Shown: positions 18,039-26,804 of the stretch, one piece after another
Layout: every line of letters starts with the position of its first letter
How positions within the stretch are numbered: position 1 is the first letter of the stretch
Assembly: GCA_947165255.1 (NCBI GenBank)
Contig: CAMUZR010000014.1
Location: 1 to 64,000 of the forward strand
Direction: 5' to 3'
Length of the DNA stretch: 64,000 bases
DNA from: an uncultured Bacteroidales bacterium
GTDB taxonomy: Bacteria > Bacteroidota > Bacteroidia > Bacteroidales > P3
The notes under the pieces: generated by a model
Seen by the model: the letters and a program-made list of their open reading frames with translations, nothing else
Told to the model about the DNA's origin: nothing
Databases searched by the model: none
Program-made: the position numbers and the translations under genes

Positions 18039-20336
18039 TTACTTGTTCACAATCTTGCGGGTCACCTTGCCCGAAGGGGTGACGGCCTGCAACAGGAACA
18101 CGCCCTTCGAAGGCAACTCCAGTCTCACGCTGCCTCCGGTACTTTGCAACGTCTGAAGCAGACTTCCGTCGAGGCTGAAAAGCTGCAGCTCGGCAGGCTC
18201 GTCCGAAGAGAGACGCACCTCGCAGCTGCCCGTGGCGGGATTGGGATAGACCGACAGGCTCACAACATCGACCTGCTGGATGCCGACGGCGGAAGTGGTG
18301 AAAAGAACCCACTTCAACTCACCAGTGTTATCCTCCCCACAATAGGGGACAACTTCGACATAGTACTGGTGATTGGGTTCGAGAGCAGGCAGGTGCCAGA
18401 GGGGCTCAGAAACTTCCTCGCCAGGATTCCAATGGTCGGGTATGGGATTGGAGGGGTTGCCTACGGAGACATACCACCGCGTGTTGTTCGTATCGGTCCA
18501 AGTGACCCTATAGCCTTCCAATCGGTTGTCTGGGGTGACTGTTACACTGTCATCCCACACCACAATAGACTCCACTTGGGCACAGGGGGTGAGGTACTCC
18601 ACAAACTCCCAGTCACCATAGACATCGTCCTCGCACACCGACCGCACTCCGAAGTAGTAGAGGGTATTGGGGGCCAGTGCGCCAGCCTCTTCCAACTCAT
18701 AGATATTAAAACTACGCTCATTGGTGGTCACCACCGTTCCTTGCGCCAGATCAGTGCCCTGAACGCCGTATGCCACCTCCCAGTGATCGGGCGTTGAATA
18801 GCTCCACCACTCCATTACATACTGTGGCGGAGCATCAAAAACGATGGTATTAATTTCCAAGTTCAGCACCTGTGCACAAGTGTCGGGCAGCGTGGTAAAC
18901 TGCAGCGAGCCCCAGTCGCCATAGATGGTGTCGTTGCAGACGGTGCGCACATACACATCATAGGAACTGTTGGCATCCAAATTGGTCAGCTCATAGGTGC
19001 TGTTGGCCGTGGGCACAAGCGAGCCTGTGCCCTGGGTAAAGCCAACAGGGCCATACTCAAGCTCATAGCTGGCAACGGTGCCCGTCGTATTCCAGATTAT
19101 CGCCGCCTCATGTATGTCAGGCACAGCCGTCAGACCCACTATGGAAGAGCAGGTGTCTGGCAGCGTGGTAAACTGAAGCATGTTCCAGTCGCCATAGACG
19201 GTGTCGCTGCATACGGTACGCACGTAAACATCATAGGCCGTGTTGGCAGCCAAACCGGTCAAGGTGTAGGTATTGTTTGTCAGCGCCACCTGAGTGCCTG
19301 TCCCCTGTGCAAAACCCGCTAGACCGCATTCCAACTCATATCCGCCCACAGCGGCCGCAGCGCTCCAGTTAAGCACGGCCTCATGTATGTCGGGCGTGGC
19401 CGTCAGGCCCACAACAGAAGCACAGGTATCCGGCTGTTCCACCTGGGAGCTGTCCTGCCAAAGAAGCAGATTATCCACACACAGGTACGAGCCCTGCTGG
19501 ATATTGCTACTGGCCGACGAAAGGATAAGCACCACCAGCGAGTCGGGGGCCAACTCGGGGTAGGAAGGCTCCATCTCATGCAACGAAACATAATCTACAG
19601 TAAAGGGGGTAAAGTTGGCAATGTCGGTCAGACCAATATTGGCGCCGCCGCCCACCACCTCGCGCTGCTGGGTGACGGCGTTGTAGCGTGTGCCCAGCAG
19701 CAGCACACCGCCATTGTCGCCCGTGGTGGCCGAATGGTACTTGTAGCTGCCCGTCAGCCGCGAGGGTTCGAAAGAGCCCAAAGCAATACCGCCCGAAATC
19801 AAGTAGTTGACATCCATTGTGGCCAGCGATGCCAACAAGGACTCAATGCTGTCCATATTGGTCAGCATGCTGCTCATGATGGGCATAAAGTGGTCGAGGT
19901 TAACCTCTCCGGTGGAAAGGATGCTGGGAAAGACCGTCTGCGTGAGGGCCGAATCCAGCGCCCCCGATGCCAAAGTATATACTGTGGGACTGACAATGTC
20001 TTCCAGCATGAAGGTCTCCAACTTCAGCGCCTTGCTGCCAGCCGGCACCGTGCCTGTTTCGCGGCTGGCCTTGACCAATGGCAGATTGGTATTGATAGTG
20101 ATATTCAAGCCAAAGAATGAAATACTCTCATTGACAGGGTATGACAGAAAATTCCAGCCCGTAGGTGTAGGAAAACTGTCGTAGACCGGAATCGGCGAGC
20201 CGAACAGCGACACGCTGTAGCCCGAATTGGTGGTCCACGTTTCGAAACTGCCGTTTGGCACCGCCATGCTGGTCTGCGCTTTCAAGGGCATCCAACCAAG
20301 AGCCAAAAACATCAGAAATACAGCTATTTTCTTCAT
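18039..20336 (-). CDS. T9SS type A secreted protein with four FN3-like modules (765 aa)
   Basis: I chose the ATG at 20336 because it gives a clean signal peptide (MKKIAVFLMFLALGWMPLKA, then Q) and lies 36 bp inside a well-formed promoter; the frame stays open 54 codons further upstream. Residues 25-290 form a single N-terminal domain that begins VPNGSFETWTTNSG and contains PTGWNFLSY. This layout recalls the putative carbohydrate-binding PCMD-type domains of Bacteroidota, but I cannot confirm it. Four FN3-like modules follow at about 302-395, 395-485, 485-580 and 582-675. The first two are close copies (TATPDIHEAVLNW and TAVPDIHEAAIIW). A type A sorting domain (SVYPNPATGS to TRKIVNK) ends the protein. 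Surface display through T9SS is expected. Confidence 0.8.
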   Translation of the reverse strand: MKKIAVFLMFLALGWMPLKAQTSMAVPNGSFETWTTNSGYSVSLFGSPIPVYDSFPTPTGWNFLSYPVNESISFFGLNITINTNLPLVKASRETGTVPAGSKALKLETFMLEDIVSPTVYTLASGALDSALTQTVFPSILSTGEVNLDHFMPIMSSMLTNMDSIESLLASLATMDVNYLISGGIALGSFEPSRLTGSYKYHSATTGDNGGVLLLGTRYNAVTQQREVVGGGANIGLTDIANFTPFTVDYVSLHEMEPSYPELAPDSLVVLILSSASSNIQQGSYLCVDNLLLWQDSSQVEQPDTCASVVGLTATPDIHEAVLNWSAAAAVGGYELECGLAGFAQGTGTQVALTNNTYTLTGLAANTAYDVYVRTVCSDTVYGDWNMLQFTTLPDTCSSIVGLTAVPDIHEAAIIWNTTGTVASYELEYGPVGFTQGTGSLVPTANSTYELTNLDANSSYDVYVRTVCNDTIYGDWGSLQFTTLPDTCAQVLNLEINTIVFDAPPQYVMEWWSYSTPDHWEVAYGVQGTDLAQGTVVTTNERSFNIYELEEAGALAPNTLYYFGVRSVCEDDVYGDWEFVEYLTPCAQVESIVVWDDSVTVTPDNRLEGYRVTWTDTNNTRWYVSVGNPSNPIPDHWNPGEEVSEPLWHLPALEPNHQYYVEVVPYCGEDNTGELKWVLFTTSAVGIQQVDVVSLSVYPNPATGSCEVRLSSDEPAELQLFSLDGSLLQTLQSTGGSVRLELPSKGVFLLQAVTPSGKVTRKIVNK

Positions 20337-20371
20337 AATGATATTGAATATTAAGGTTGACAAATCATCGG

Positions 20372-20402
20372 CAAAGATACGACTATTTTTCCATCCTAAC
20401 AA
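20372..20402 (-). promoter_or_regulatory. Bacteroidetes promoter for the 765-aa T9SS gene
   Basis: On the minus strand TTG (20402-20400) is followed after 20 bp by TATCTTTG (20379-20372), a full match to TAnnTTTG. It supports the ATG at 20336 over the upstream alternatives. Confidence 0.75.
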
Positions 20403-20485
20403 GAAAAACAGCCCGATTGCCTCATTTTTTCTTTTCAAGCCCATCTTTCCCCTTCCCACCTCCGTCAATACCCAGTTCCGACACC

Positions 20486-20529
20486 ATTTAGTTTGCATTT
20501 TGTTTGTATTTAGTTTGCATTTTGTTTAT
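20486..20529. repeat. Two tandem copies of a 22-bp AT-rich unit
   Basis: Units at 20486-20507 and 20508-20529, beginning ATTTAGTTTGCATTTTG, differ only at the second-last base (G versus A). Confidence 0.85.
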
Positions 20530-20673
20530 GATGGACAAACTAAACAAGGGTAAAATGTAAAACAAATGTAAGTCAAAAGGCGAAGGAAGGGCGAGGGGAG
20601 GGTAAAGGAAGAAGGGGTGTGAGAAGGTGGGGCGGGGCGGGCGGGAAGCCCACTGGCGGATGGGTACAGACAA

Positions 20674-20705
20674 CTGCTGCCCGCCGTGGGGACGACGGGC
20701 AGCAG
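20674..20705 (-). terminator. Hairpin downstream of the transglutaminase-like gene
   Basis: CTGCTGCCCG (20674-20683) and CGGGCAGCAG (20696-20705) pair perfectly. It starts 25 bp past the stop codon on the minus strand, but the T run after it is weak, so efficiency is uncertain. Confidence 0.5.
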
Positions 20706-20729
20706 GATGCGCCTAAAGAAAGGGGTACC

Positions 20730-23522
20730 TTACTTGCAGTATTTCAGTAGGAGCTCGGCCAGACCTATTTTGTAACCCGTGCTGTGGAAAAGGATGTTGC
20801 CGTCCTGGTCGACAAAGGCCACGAGGGGATATTCGTATTGGTCCAGGCGCAGGGCCTGGGCCACGGCCACTTCGAGGGGGTCTTTCTGCCCAGTGGGCAG
20901 GGACACGATGTCGATGTTCTGCAACTGCTGCAGGTCGCTATTGTCGGGCTGGGTGGTGGTGAGGTAGGTCATGCCGCCCCAGCGCGCAAATTGCTGGCGG
21001 TACTGGAGCATCTCCTTTACCAGGTGCTTGGCCGGCTCGCGGTGGTCGCCCATGAAGGCCAGGAGCATGCCGGAGCGGTCGGCGTAGTCCTCGACGGTCA
21101 CCCCTTCGGTGATGGGCAGTTGGTTGGATATCTTGGCTCCGGTGGCCTGCTGGCGCTGGGCGAGGGGGCGGATGATGATTTCCTTGGTGACATGCTGCCC
21201 CTCACTGACCGAGAAGAACTCCATGCGGCTGAGCACGTCGCCCTCGGGGTAGCGGTTGCCGGTGCTGAGGCAGTAGGTGCCGGGTTCGAGCTGGATAGTG
21301 GCGGGGAAGGTGGCCATGCGGGGGTCGTCTTCAAAATCGAAGGTACGGAAATCGCCGTTTTCGAGTTTTTGGAGGGTGAAATGGGGGTAGTAGACGGGGG
21401 TGGCAGGCTCTTTGCCATGATAGGTGAGGGTGAGTTGGGTTGTCTGAGGGAGCGGAGTATTAGGGGTTTTCTGAGTATTCGGAATATTCTGATTATTCTG
21501 ATTACTCAGGGATATTGGATGCCATTGGCCGTCCCAGGCATAGATGGTGTTGGTTGCATTGTCGAGGTAGGCGGGGATGTCCAAGGCGCGGCAGGCGGCC
21601 ACGAAAAAGATGTCGCGGCTGTGGGCATCGGCATGGCGCAGGCGGTACACGCCCATCGGAGAGATGGGGCAGTTGTAGTAGTTGCCGGTGTCGTCCACGG
21701 AGATGTTCTCCAGCGTCCATTGTTTCAATGCTTCAAAGTCTTGCTTATACTCTTCGGGCTGTTGCCTGTTCCATATAGGATAGGTGGTGTCAACTTTGCG
21801 GATAGTGGGCGACAGCTCCTTTAACAAGGGCTTCCGCCAGTCGCGTACCAGCTCGTTGCTGATGCGGGCAGGGAGGATGCCTTTCTTATAGACATCGTAG
21901 GTGTAGAGGGCTGTGGTGCAGGTGCCTTTGACGCGGTCCAGCCAGTCGAAGCCGGTTTCTTGGGCCTGAAGGACATCGGCAGTGATGTCGCGGAGGTCTT
22001 TGTCGGAGTAGGACTTTAGGTAGTCGTATATGTGTTCGCCACTGCGGTACGGGCCGGGCCAGGTGGCGAAGTATTTGAAGATTTCGGCATAGTTGCCTTC
22101 GGACTTGTGGATAATTTCCCACACTTGTTCGTCGGAGAAGAGTTCTTGATTCCAGATCCAGTCCTTAGGAAGGTAGCTCTTGAAGTTGTCTTTGGTGGGG
22201 AAGGTGGCGGTGTAGGCGTTGCGAAGGGAATCCTCATAGGCTATGCGGCGGGCGTTGGCAGCAACGGCTTCCTCGGAGGGGGTCACCTTTGCCTGACCAG
22301 CCACGGGTGGGACGATGTGGAGGAGGACTGCGTTGTCGGATGAATCGGAGTTTTCGGAATTTTCAGAATAATCGGAATTTTCAGAATTTTCGGATAATAC
22401 TAAAGACACTGTGCTGTCTTGGCGGACATCGAGTTTCTTGAATGCGTAGCGGGTGCCGTCGGTGGCCCACACTAGTATGTCGCCGAGGCCTGTGGTGAGG
22501 CCGGCCTGGCCGTGGGCGTCGGTCTCATAGTCGGCCAGGGTGTAGAACTCGGCATAGTTGTACATCTTGAACTTGACGCGGACGCCGGGCAGGGGTTTGC
22601 CGGAAGGGTCGCACACGGTGGCGGTGACGTGGCGGGTGGGAGCATAGTGGCTGAGGAGGTTGAGCTCGCTGTAGAGGGCGGTCTGCTTGACCACCTCCTC
22701 GTCGCCATGGTAGCGGCCGAAGGCCTTGCTGTGAACCATGAGGCAGCGGGTGCTGGGTACCGCAAACCAGCCCATGTTGAGTTCGGGGTCGGGCTCGCAG
22801 GCACCGAGGAACATCCATTGGCCGCCTTTGCCGTCGGAGTCGGCAATCCATACTTCGACCCAGGCGTGGTTGTCGTCGCAGTGGGCCCAGCGGGGGGTGT
22901 AGCACTGGCGGGCGGGTATGCCCACGGCGCGCAGGGCGGTGACGGCAAAGGTGCTCTCCTCGCCGCAGCGGCCCAGGGAGGTGCGCATGGTGGCCAGGGG
23001 AGCCGAGGTGCGGGCATCGGCAGCACGGTAGGCCACATGCTCGTGGCACCAGTGGTTGACCTCCAGGGCTGCATCGTACATGGAGAGGCCCTGCACACGG
23101 TCTTTCAGCTGGCGGAACATGAGCTGGCGGGCAGTGTCGAGGTTTTCGTTGTTGACACGGTAGACAAGCACAAAGTGGCGGAAGATGTCCTCAGGGACGG
23201 ACTTGCCCCAGCTGAAGGTGCTGCGGGCGGCGAAGGCAGTGCGCACTTGAGCGAGATAGAAGGAGCCGTCGTAGTCGGCCAGGTCGCTGTAGGGCATGTA
23301 GGCATATAGAAATTCGAGTGCCTCGCGCTCGCGGTTGCAGAGGGTGTCCATGCCGGAGAAGAGGGCTTCTGCCCTACCCTGGGCCAGTTGTTGGCGGTTG
23401 AGGAAATCGGCATGCACCTGGGCACGGTAGTGCTTGTCGGTGATGAAATGGGGGTCGCGGCCGCAGCCGGCCATGGCAAGCAGGGCTGCCAAAGCGACAA
23501 AGGTTTTGAGAAGGGATTTCAT
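20730..23522 (-). CDS. Transglutaminase-like lipoprotein with thioredoxin-like C-terminus (930 aa)
   Basis: A lipobox (LAMAGC, Cys20) marks it as a lipoprotein. The transglutaminase core has Cys186 in GRCGEES, His219 in DDNHAWVEVW and an acidic residue in LGACEPDP (Glu243 or Asp245), so the triad looks intact. A beta-sandwich region of the carboxypeptidase-regulatory type follows at about 290-360 (VCDPSGKPLPGVRVKF), then a Ser/Glu/Asn-rich linker near 375-395. A second domain with a weaker transglutaminase-like look (WTLENISVDDTGNYYNCPIS...DIFFVAACRALDIPAYLDN) lies near 600-665. The C-terminal 110 residues look like a thioredoxin fold (LLAFMGDHREPA...YPLVAFVDQDGNILFHSTGY) without a CxxC pair. 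It is probably a periplasmic protein acting on peptides; the substrate is unknown. It is third in an apparent operon after lpxK and cutC, 34 bp behind cutC. Confidence 0.8.
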   Translation of the reverse strand: MKSLLKTFVALAALLAMAGCGRDPHFITDKHYRAQVHADFLNRQQLAQGRAEALFSGMDTLCNREREALEFLYAYMPYSDLADYDGSFYLAQVRTAFAARSTFSWGKSVPEDIFRHFVLVYRVNNENLDTARQLMFRQLKDRVQGLSMYDAALEVNHWCHEHVAYRAADARTSAPLATMRTSLGRCGEESTFAVTALRAVGIPARQCYTPRWAHCDDNHAWVEVWIADSDGKGGQWMFLGACEPDPELNMGWFAVPSTRCLMVHSKAFGRYHGDEEVVKQTALYSELNLLSHYAPTRHVTATVCDPSGKPLPGVRVKFKMYNYAEFYTLADYETDAHGQAGLTTGLGDILVWATDGTRYAFKKLDVRQDSTVSLVLSENSENSDYSENSENSDSSDNAVLLHIVPPVAGQAKVTPSEEAVAANARRIAYEDSLRNAYTATFPTKDNFKSYLPKDWIWNQELFSDEQVWEIIHKSEGNYAEIFKYFATWPGPYRSGEHIYDYLKSYSDKDLRDITADVLQAQETGFDWLDRVKGTCTTALYTYDVYKKGILPARISNELVRDWRKPLLKELSPTIRKVDTTYPIWNRQQPEEYKQDFEALKQWTLENISVDDTGNYYNCPISPMGVYRLRHADAHSRDIFFVAACRALDIPAYLDNATNTIYAWDGQWHPISLSNQNNQNIPNTQKTPNTPLPQTTQLTLTYHGKEPATPVYYPHFTLQKLENGDFRTFDFEDDPRMATFPATIQLEPGTYCLSTGNRYPEGDVLSRMEFFSVSEGQHVTKEIIIRPLAQRQQATGAKISNQLPITEGVTVEDYADRSGMLLAFMGDHREPAKHLVKEMLQYRQQFARWGGMTYLTTTQPDNSDLQQLQNIDIVSLPTGQKDPLEVAVAQALRLDQYEYPLVAFVDQDGNILFHSTGYKIGLAELLLKYCK
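21451..21515. repeat. AT-rich GAATA/TTC word repeat, insert 1 in the transglutaminase-like gene
   Basis: Short reiterations of ctgattattctgatta and tcggaatattc lie within otherwise GC-rich coding DNA. They encode an Asn/Gln/Thr/Pro-rich stretch (SNQNNQNIPNTQKTPNT). Confidence 0.7.
22345..22397. repeat. AT-rich GAATTTTC word repeat, insert 2 in the transglutaminase-like gene
   Basis: Reiterated tcggaattttcagaa words encode Ser-Glu-Asn-Ser-Asp-rich protein (SENSENSDYSENSENSD). The same kind of word as insert 1 is read here in another frame. Confidence 0.7.
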
Positions 23523-23556
23523 GTGGGGCTATCGTTATGAATTATTATTGTCGGGG

Positions 23557-24249
23557 CTAGTCACTGGCTTCGGAGCAGAGTGCCGCCATTAGTTCTTTCA
23601 CAGTCTGGGGGTCGGTCTCGAAGGTGCCGTCGGGCAGGGTGTGCTTGCAGGAACCGTGTATCTCACTGACGCCGGTTTGGCGCACTATGTGGGCTGCATT
23701 CTGAGGGGTGATGCCCGCACCTGCCAAGATAGTGATGCGGCCGGCGGCCTGCTGCACCAACTGTCGAAGGGTGTCGATGCCCTCCTCGGCAGTGGGACGG
23801 CAGCCGGAGGTGAGTAGGCGATGGCAGCCGCAGCCGATTATTTTCTCCAGAGCCTCCAGAGGGGGTTCGGTCATTTCGTCGAAGGCACGGTGGAAAGTGA
23901 CCTCCATGGGGGCGGCCAGCTCTACGATATGACGGGTGCGGAGGGTGTCGACACGGCCATCGGCGGTGAGGAAGCCCACCACAACGGCATGGGCACCGAG
24001 CCGTTTGCACATTTCCACCTGCTCGCAGATGAGGGCAAACTCGGCATTGCTGTATGTGAAATGACCCTCGCGGGGGCGCACCAGCACATGGGTGCGCAGC
24101 TGCAACTGCTGTACACAGTAGGAAATGTCTTCGGGGCTTGGGGTGATGCCGCCGACTTCGAGACGGCTGCACAGTTCGATACGGGTAGCACCGCCTGCCT
24201 TGGCATGTTCGGCGGAGCGGCGCGAGTTAGAACAGATCTCTACTTTCAT
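23557..24249 (-). CDS. cutC: CutC family protein (230 aa)
   Basis: The sequence matches the CutC TIM-barrel family along its length: MKVEICSNS at the start, GGATRIELCSRLEVGGITPS, HVLVRPREGHFTYS, VVVGFLTADGRVD, VTFHRAFDEM, RLLTSGCRPTA and ILAGAGITPQNA. The length is typical. The family was named for copper homeostasis, but its biochemical role is debated and should not be taken as settled. Its start overlaps the end of lpxK by 23 bp, which implies translational coupling in one transcript. Confidence 0.92.
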   Translation of the reverse strand: MKVEICSNSRRSAEHAKAGGATRIELCSRLEVGGITPSPEDISYCVQQLQLRTHVLVRPREGHFTYSNAEFALICEQVEMCKRLGAHAVVVGFLTADGRVDTLRTRHIVELAAPMEVTFHRAFDEMTEPPLEALEKIIGCGCHRLLTSGCRPTAEEGIDTLRQLVQQAAGRITILAGAGITPQNAAHIVRQTGVSEIHGSCKHTLPDGTFETDPQTVKELMAALCSEASD

Positions 24250-25357
24250 ACTTTTCCTTTTTCATCAGAGGGGTAGTCTTCATTTTGTCTTGGAAGAGGT
24301 TGTTGTCGAGGACTATCTTCTGCACTGTTTCGTCGAAGTCGTACTCCTTGTTGGGATGGATGCGAACCTCGATGGGGAGGTAGTAGATGGGGAGCCCGGC
24401 GATGGCCTCCTTGTCGGCCAGTTCGCGCAGGCGCACGGCATCTTTCTCGGTGGTGACGATGATACGACGGTCGCCTTTCACCTGCAGTTCAAATGTTTTG
24501 CGGATATGTTTCAGATCCGAAACGGAGTAGCGATGGTGGTCGGGGTATTTCAGCAGTGTGGCCTGGCAGTGGCCGGACACATGTTGCAACAGGGGCTCGG
24601 GATTGGATATGCCAGCCAGCACCAGGGCGCCGTCCAGCGTACTCAGCGACAACGGGTTGCCGCCCATGAGGGGCAGAGGGTCGCTGTAATGGATGCTGCT
24701 AAAAAATACCTTCTGGTAGGGCTGGAGTTTGAGGCTGCTGACAATGTTGTGGCGTTCGATGGGGTTGATGTTTTCAGGCGACTTGGTCACCACGATGATG
24801 TTGGCGCGATAGCGCGCCTTGCGGGGTTCGCGCAGGTTGCCGAAGGGGAGTATACGGTCACGGAAATAGGGGTTGCCGTACTCGGTGAGAAGGATGTTGA
24901 TGGTGGGCTTGATGTAACGATGCTGAAAGGAGTCGTCGAGCACTACTAATTGGGGTGGATTGTCGCTCTCTAGCAGGTTTTTCACACCCTGGAGCCTTTT
25001 CTCACACACGGCCACCGTCACCTGCGGGAATTTGCTTGCTATCATGGCGGGTTCGTCGCCCAACTGGGAGGCGCTGTGGCTGCCATCGTCAACCAGAAAG
25101 CCATGAGTCTTGCGGCGGTAGCCGCGGCTCAGCACGGCAGTGCGGCACTGGGAGGAGAGCAGACGCAGAAGGTACTCAACATGGGGGGTCTTGCCGCATC
25201 CGCCCACTCGGATGTTGCCTACCCCGATAGTGGTCACCGGGGGTGTTTCCTGATGCTTTAAACCCAAATTGAACATGAGATTACGGAACCATACGCCTAT
25301 GGCATACCACATTGTAAGCGGAAATAGGCACCAAGAGATAATTTTGCGGAACGACAT
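24227..25357 (-). CDS. lpxK: Tetraacyldisaccharide 4'-kinase LpxK (376 aa)
   Basis: LpxK phosphorylates the 4' position of the lipid A disaccharide precursor at the inner face of the cytoplasmic membrane. An N-terminal hydrophobic segment (residues 7-23) precedes a P-loop GNIRVGGCGKTP at 47-58 (the family form is GNxxVGGTGKTP, so a Cys replaces the usual Thr) and VLDDSFQHR, the counterpart of the family's DDGFQHR. I chose the ATG at 25357; the frame is open 15 codons further. It is first gene of an operon with cutC and shares a divergent intergenic region with the flavodiiron gene. Confidence 0.93.
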   Translation of the reverse strand: MSFRKIISWCLFPLTMWYAIGVWFRNLMFNLGLKHQETPPVTTIGVGNIRVGGCGKTPHVEYLLRLLSSQCRTAVLSRGYRRKTHGFLVDDGSHSASQLGDEPAMIASKFPQVTVAVCEKRLQGVKNLLESDNPPQLVVLDDSFQHRYIKPTINILLTEYGNPYFRDRILPFGNLREPRKARYRANIIVVTKSPENINPIERHNIVSSLKLQPYQKVFFSSIHYSDPLPLMGGNPLSLSTLDGALVLAGISNPEPLLQHVSGHCQATLLKYPDHHRYSVSDLKHIRKTFELQVKGDRRIIVTTEKDAVRLRELADKEAIAGLPIYYLPIEVRIHPNKEYDFDETVQKIVLDNNLFQDKMKTTPLMKKEKYESRDLF

Positions 25358-25414
25358 GTAAACTTTAATTAAATGTAAACTAAAAACCTCTATACCCAAC
25401 ACTTTTCAAGACTG

Positions 25415-25422
25415 CAAAATTA
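25415..25422 (-). promoter_or_regulatory. Candidate -7 element for the lpxK operon
   Basis: TAATTTTG on the minus strand matches TAnnTTTG and lies 58 bp upstream of the lpxK ATG. No clear TTTG is seen at the expected -33 distance. Confidence 0.4.
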
Positions 25423-25470
25423 CTAAAAAAAAACGACCTACAGAGAAAAAAAATATTTTGCCAAAAAAAG

Positions 25471-25504
25471 TTTGGCCATTATCTAAAAATAATTCGTATC
25501 TTTG
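25471..25504 (+). promoter_or_regulatory. Bacteroidetes promoter for the flavodiiron operon
   Basis: TTTG (25471-25474) and TATCTTTG (25497-25504) are 22 bp apart; the start codon is at 25542. The arrangement fits TTTG-N19-21-TAnnTTTG with one or two extra bases. Confidence 0.75.
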
Positions 25505-25541
25505 CAGTTGGTTTGGAATTATTAATACACGCAATATTCAC

Positions 25542-26738
25542 ATGCAAAACACTATTAGAATAACAGACGACCTGTATTATGTCGGTGCTAGCGACCGCAA
25601 GCTCGCACTATTTGAAAACATCTACCCCATCCCCCGCGGAGTTTCCTACAACAGCTACCTGCTCCTGGACGAGAAGAGTGTGCTCTTCGACACCACTGAC
25701 GCTTCGGTCGGCGGGCAGTTCTTTGAGAATATCGCCGCCCTCCTTGGCGAGCGCAAGCTGGACTATGTAGTTGTCCACCACATGGAACCTGACCATGCGG
25801 CCACCCTGCAGGATCTGCTGCTGCGCTATCCCGAAGCAACGGTCTTCACTACCGCCAAAGCGGCTCAGATGATAGAGCAGTTCTTTGGAAAGAAGCCCGC
25901 TTCCATGCAACTGGTGAAAGAAGGCGAGACCCTCTCCACCGGAAGCCATACCCTCTGCTTCACCATGGCCCCCATGGTGCACTGGCCCGAGGTGATGATG
26001 ACTTACGACACCACCAGCAAGACCCTTTTCAGCGCCGACGCTTTCGGCACCTTCGGTGCCCTGAGCGGCAATCTATTTGCCGACGAGGTGAATTTCGAGA
26101 CCGAATGGCTCAACGACGCCCGCCGCTATTACATCAATATCGTGGGTAAATATGGCATTCAGGTGCAGAACGTACTGAAGAAAGCTTCGGCTCTGGACAT
26201 TCAGATGATATGCCCGCTGCACGGCCCCGTTTGGCGCGAGAACCTTGGCTTCTTCATCGGAAAACATGACACCTGGAGCAAATACGAACCCGAGGACAAA
26301 GGCGTAGTCATCATCTACGGCAGCATCTACGGCCACACCGAGGCAGCCGCCATGCGTTTGGGCACCTTGCTCGCCGAGCGCGGAGTGAAAGGCATCAAGG
26401 CCTACGATGCCAGCCATACCCATGCCAGCAAACTGGTGGCCGAATGTTTCCGTGCCAGCCATATCGTCTTCGCTTCCAGCACTTACAACAACGGTCTCTT
26501 CACCCCAATCGAGGGCTTGCTGCTCGACCTGAAGGCTCACGCCTGGCAGAAACGCACCGTGGCCCTTATGGAGAACGGCAGCTGGGCACCGCAGAGTGGC
26601 AAACTGATGCGCGCCGAACTGGAGCAGATGAAGGACATCACAATTGTGGGCGACACCCTCAGCTTCAAGAGCTCCCTGCAGCCCTCGCAGGAAGAGCAAC
26701 TGGCGGCTTTGGCAGACGCCATAGTGGCAACCCTTTAA
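25542..26738 (+). CDS. FprA-type flavodiiron protein, O2/NO reductase (398 aa)
   Basis: An N-terminal metallo-beta-lactamase-like domain carries all the diiron ligands of the family at the family's own numbering: His80, Glu82, Asp84, His85 (HMEPDH), His147 (MVHWPE), Asp166 (SADAFG) and His227 (PLHGPVW). The C-terminal half from about 255 is a flavodoxin domain (VVIIYGSIYGHTEAAA; SSTYNNGLFTP). Such cytoplasmic enzymes reduce O2 to water or NO to N2O with electrons from rubredoxin-type partners. The ATG at 25542 matches family N-termini (MQNTIRITDDLYYVG). Next downstream is a flavin reductase/rubredoxin fusion, its expected electron donor. Confidence 0.95.
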   Translation: MQNTIRITDDLYYVGASDRKLALFENIYPIPRGVSYNSYLLLDEKSVLFDTTDASVGGQFFENIAALLGERKLDYVVVHHMEPDHAATLQDLLLRYPEATVFTTAKAAQMIEQFFGKKPASMQLVKEGETLSTGSHTLCFTMAPMVHWPEVMMTYDTTSKTLFSADAFGTFGALSGNLFADEVNFETEWLNDARRYYINIVGKYGIQVQNVLKKASALDIQMICPLHGPVWRENLGFFIGKHDTWSKYEPEDKGVVIIYGSIYGHTEAAAMRLGTLLAERGVKGIKAYDASHTHASKLVAECFRASHIVFASSTYNNGLFTPIEGLLLDLKAHAWQKRTVALMENGSWAPQSGKLMRAELEQMKDITIVGDTLSFKSSLQPSQEEQLAALADAIVATL

Positions 26739-26747
26739 GAAACCTTG

Positions 26748-26789
26748 GGCTTTCCCAGGTCGCCCCAGAACCTCCCGGGAAAGCCTTTT
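26748..26789 (+). terminator. Hairpin between the flavodiiron and flavin reductase/rubredoxin genes
   Basis: GGCTTTCCC (26748-26756) pairs with GGGAAAGCC (26777-26785), followed by TTTT; an inner AGGT/ACCT can extend the stem past a bulge. It sits between stop (26738) and next start (26805), so it may give partial termination or stabilise the upstream mRNA. Confidence 0.6.
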
Positions 26790-26804
26790 AGCAATGAGAA
26801 CACC

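Larger units (their letters stand above)
20337..20729. other. 393-bp intergenic region
   Basis: It holds the promoter at 20372-20402, a 22-bp tandem duplication at 20486-20529, a purine-rich tract at about 20575-20650 and a hairpin at 20674-20705. No credible gene is seen. Confidence 0.6.

Noticed and set aside
20337..20498. 54-codon N-terminal extension of the 765-aa T9SS protein
   Set aside because: It would put the start upstream of the promoter's -33 element and hide the signal peptide.
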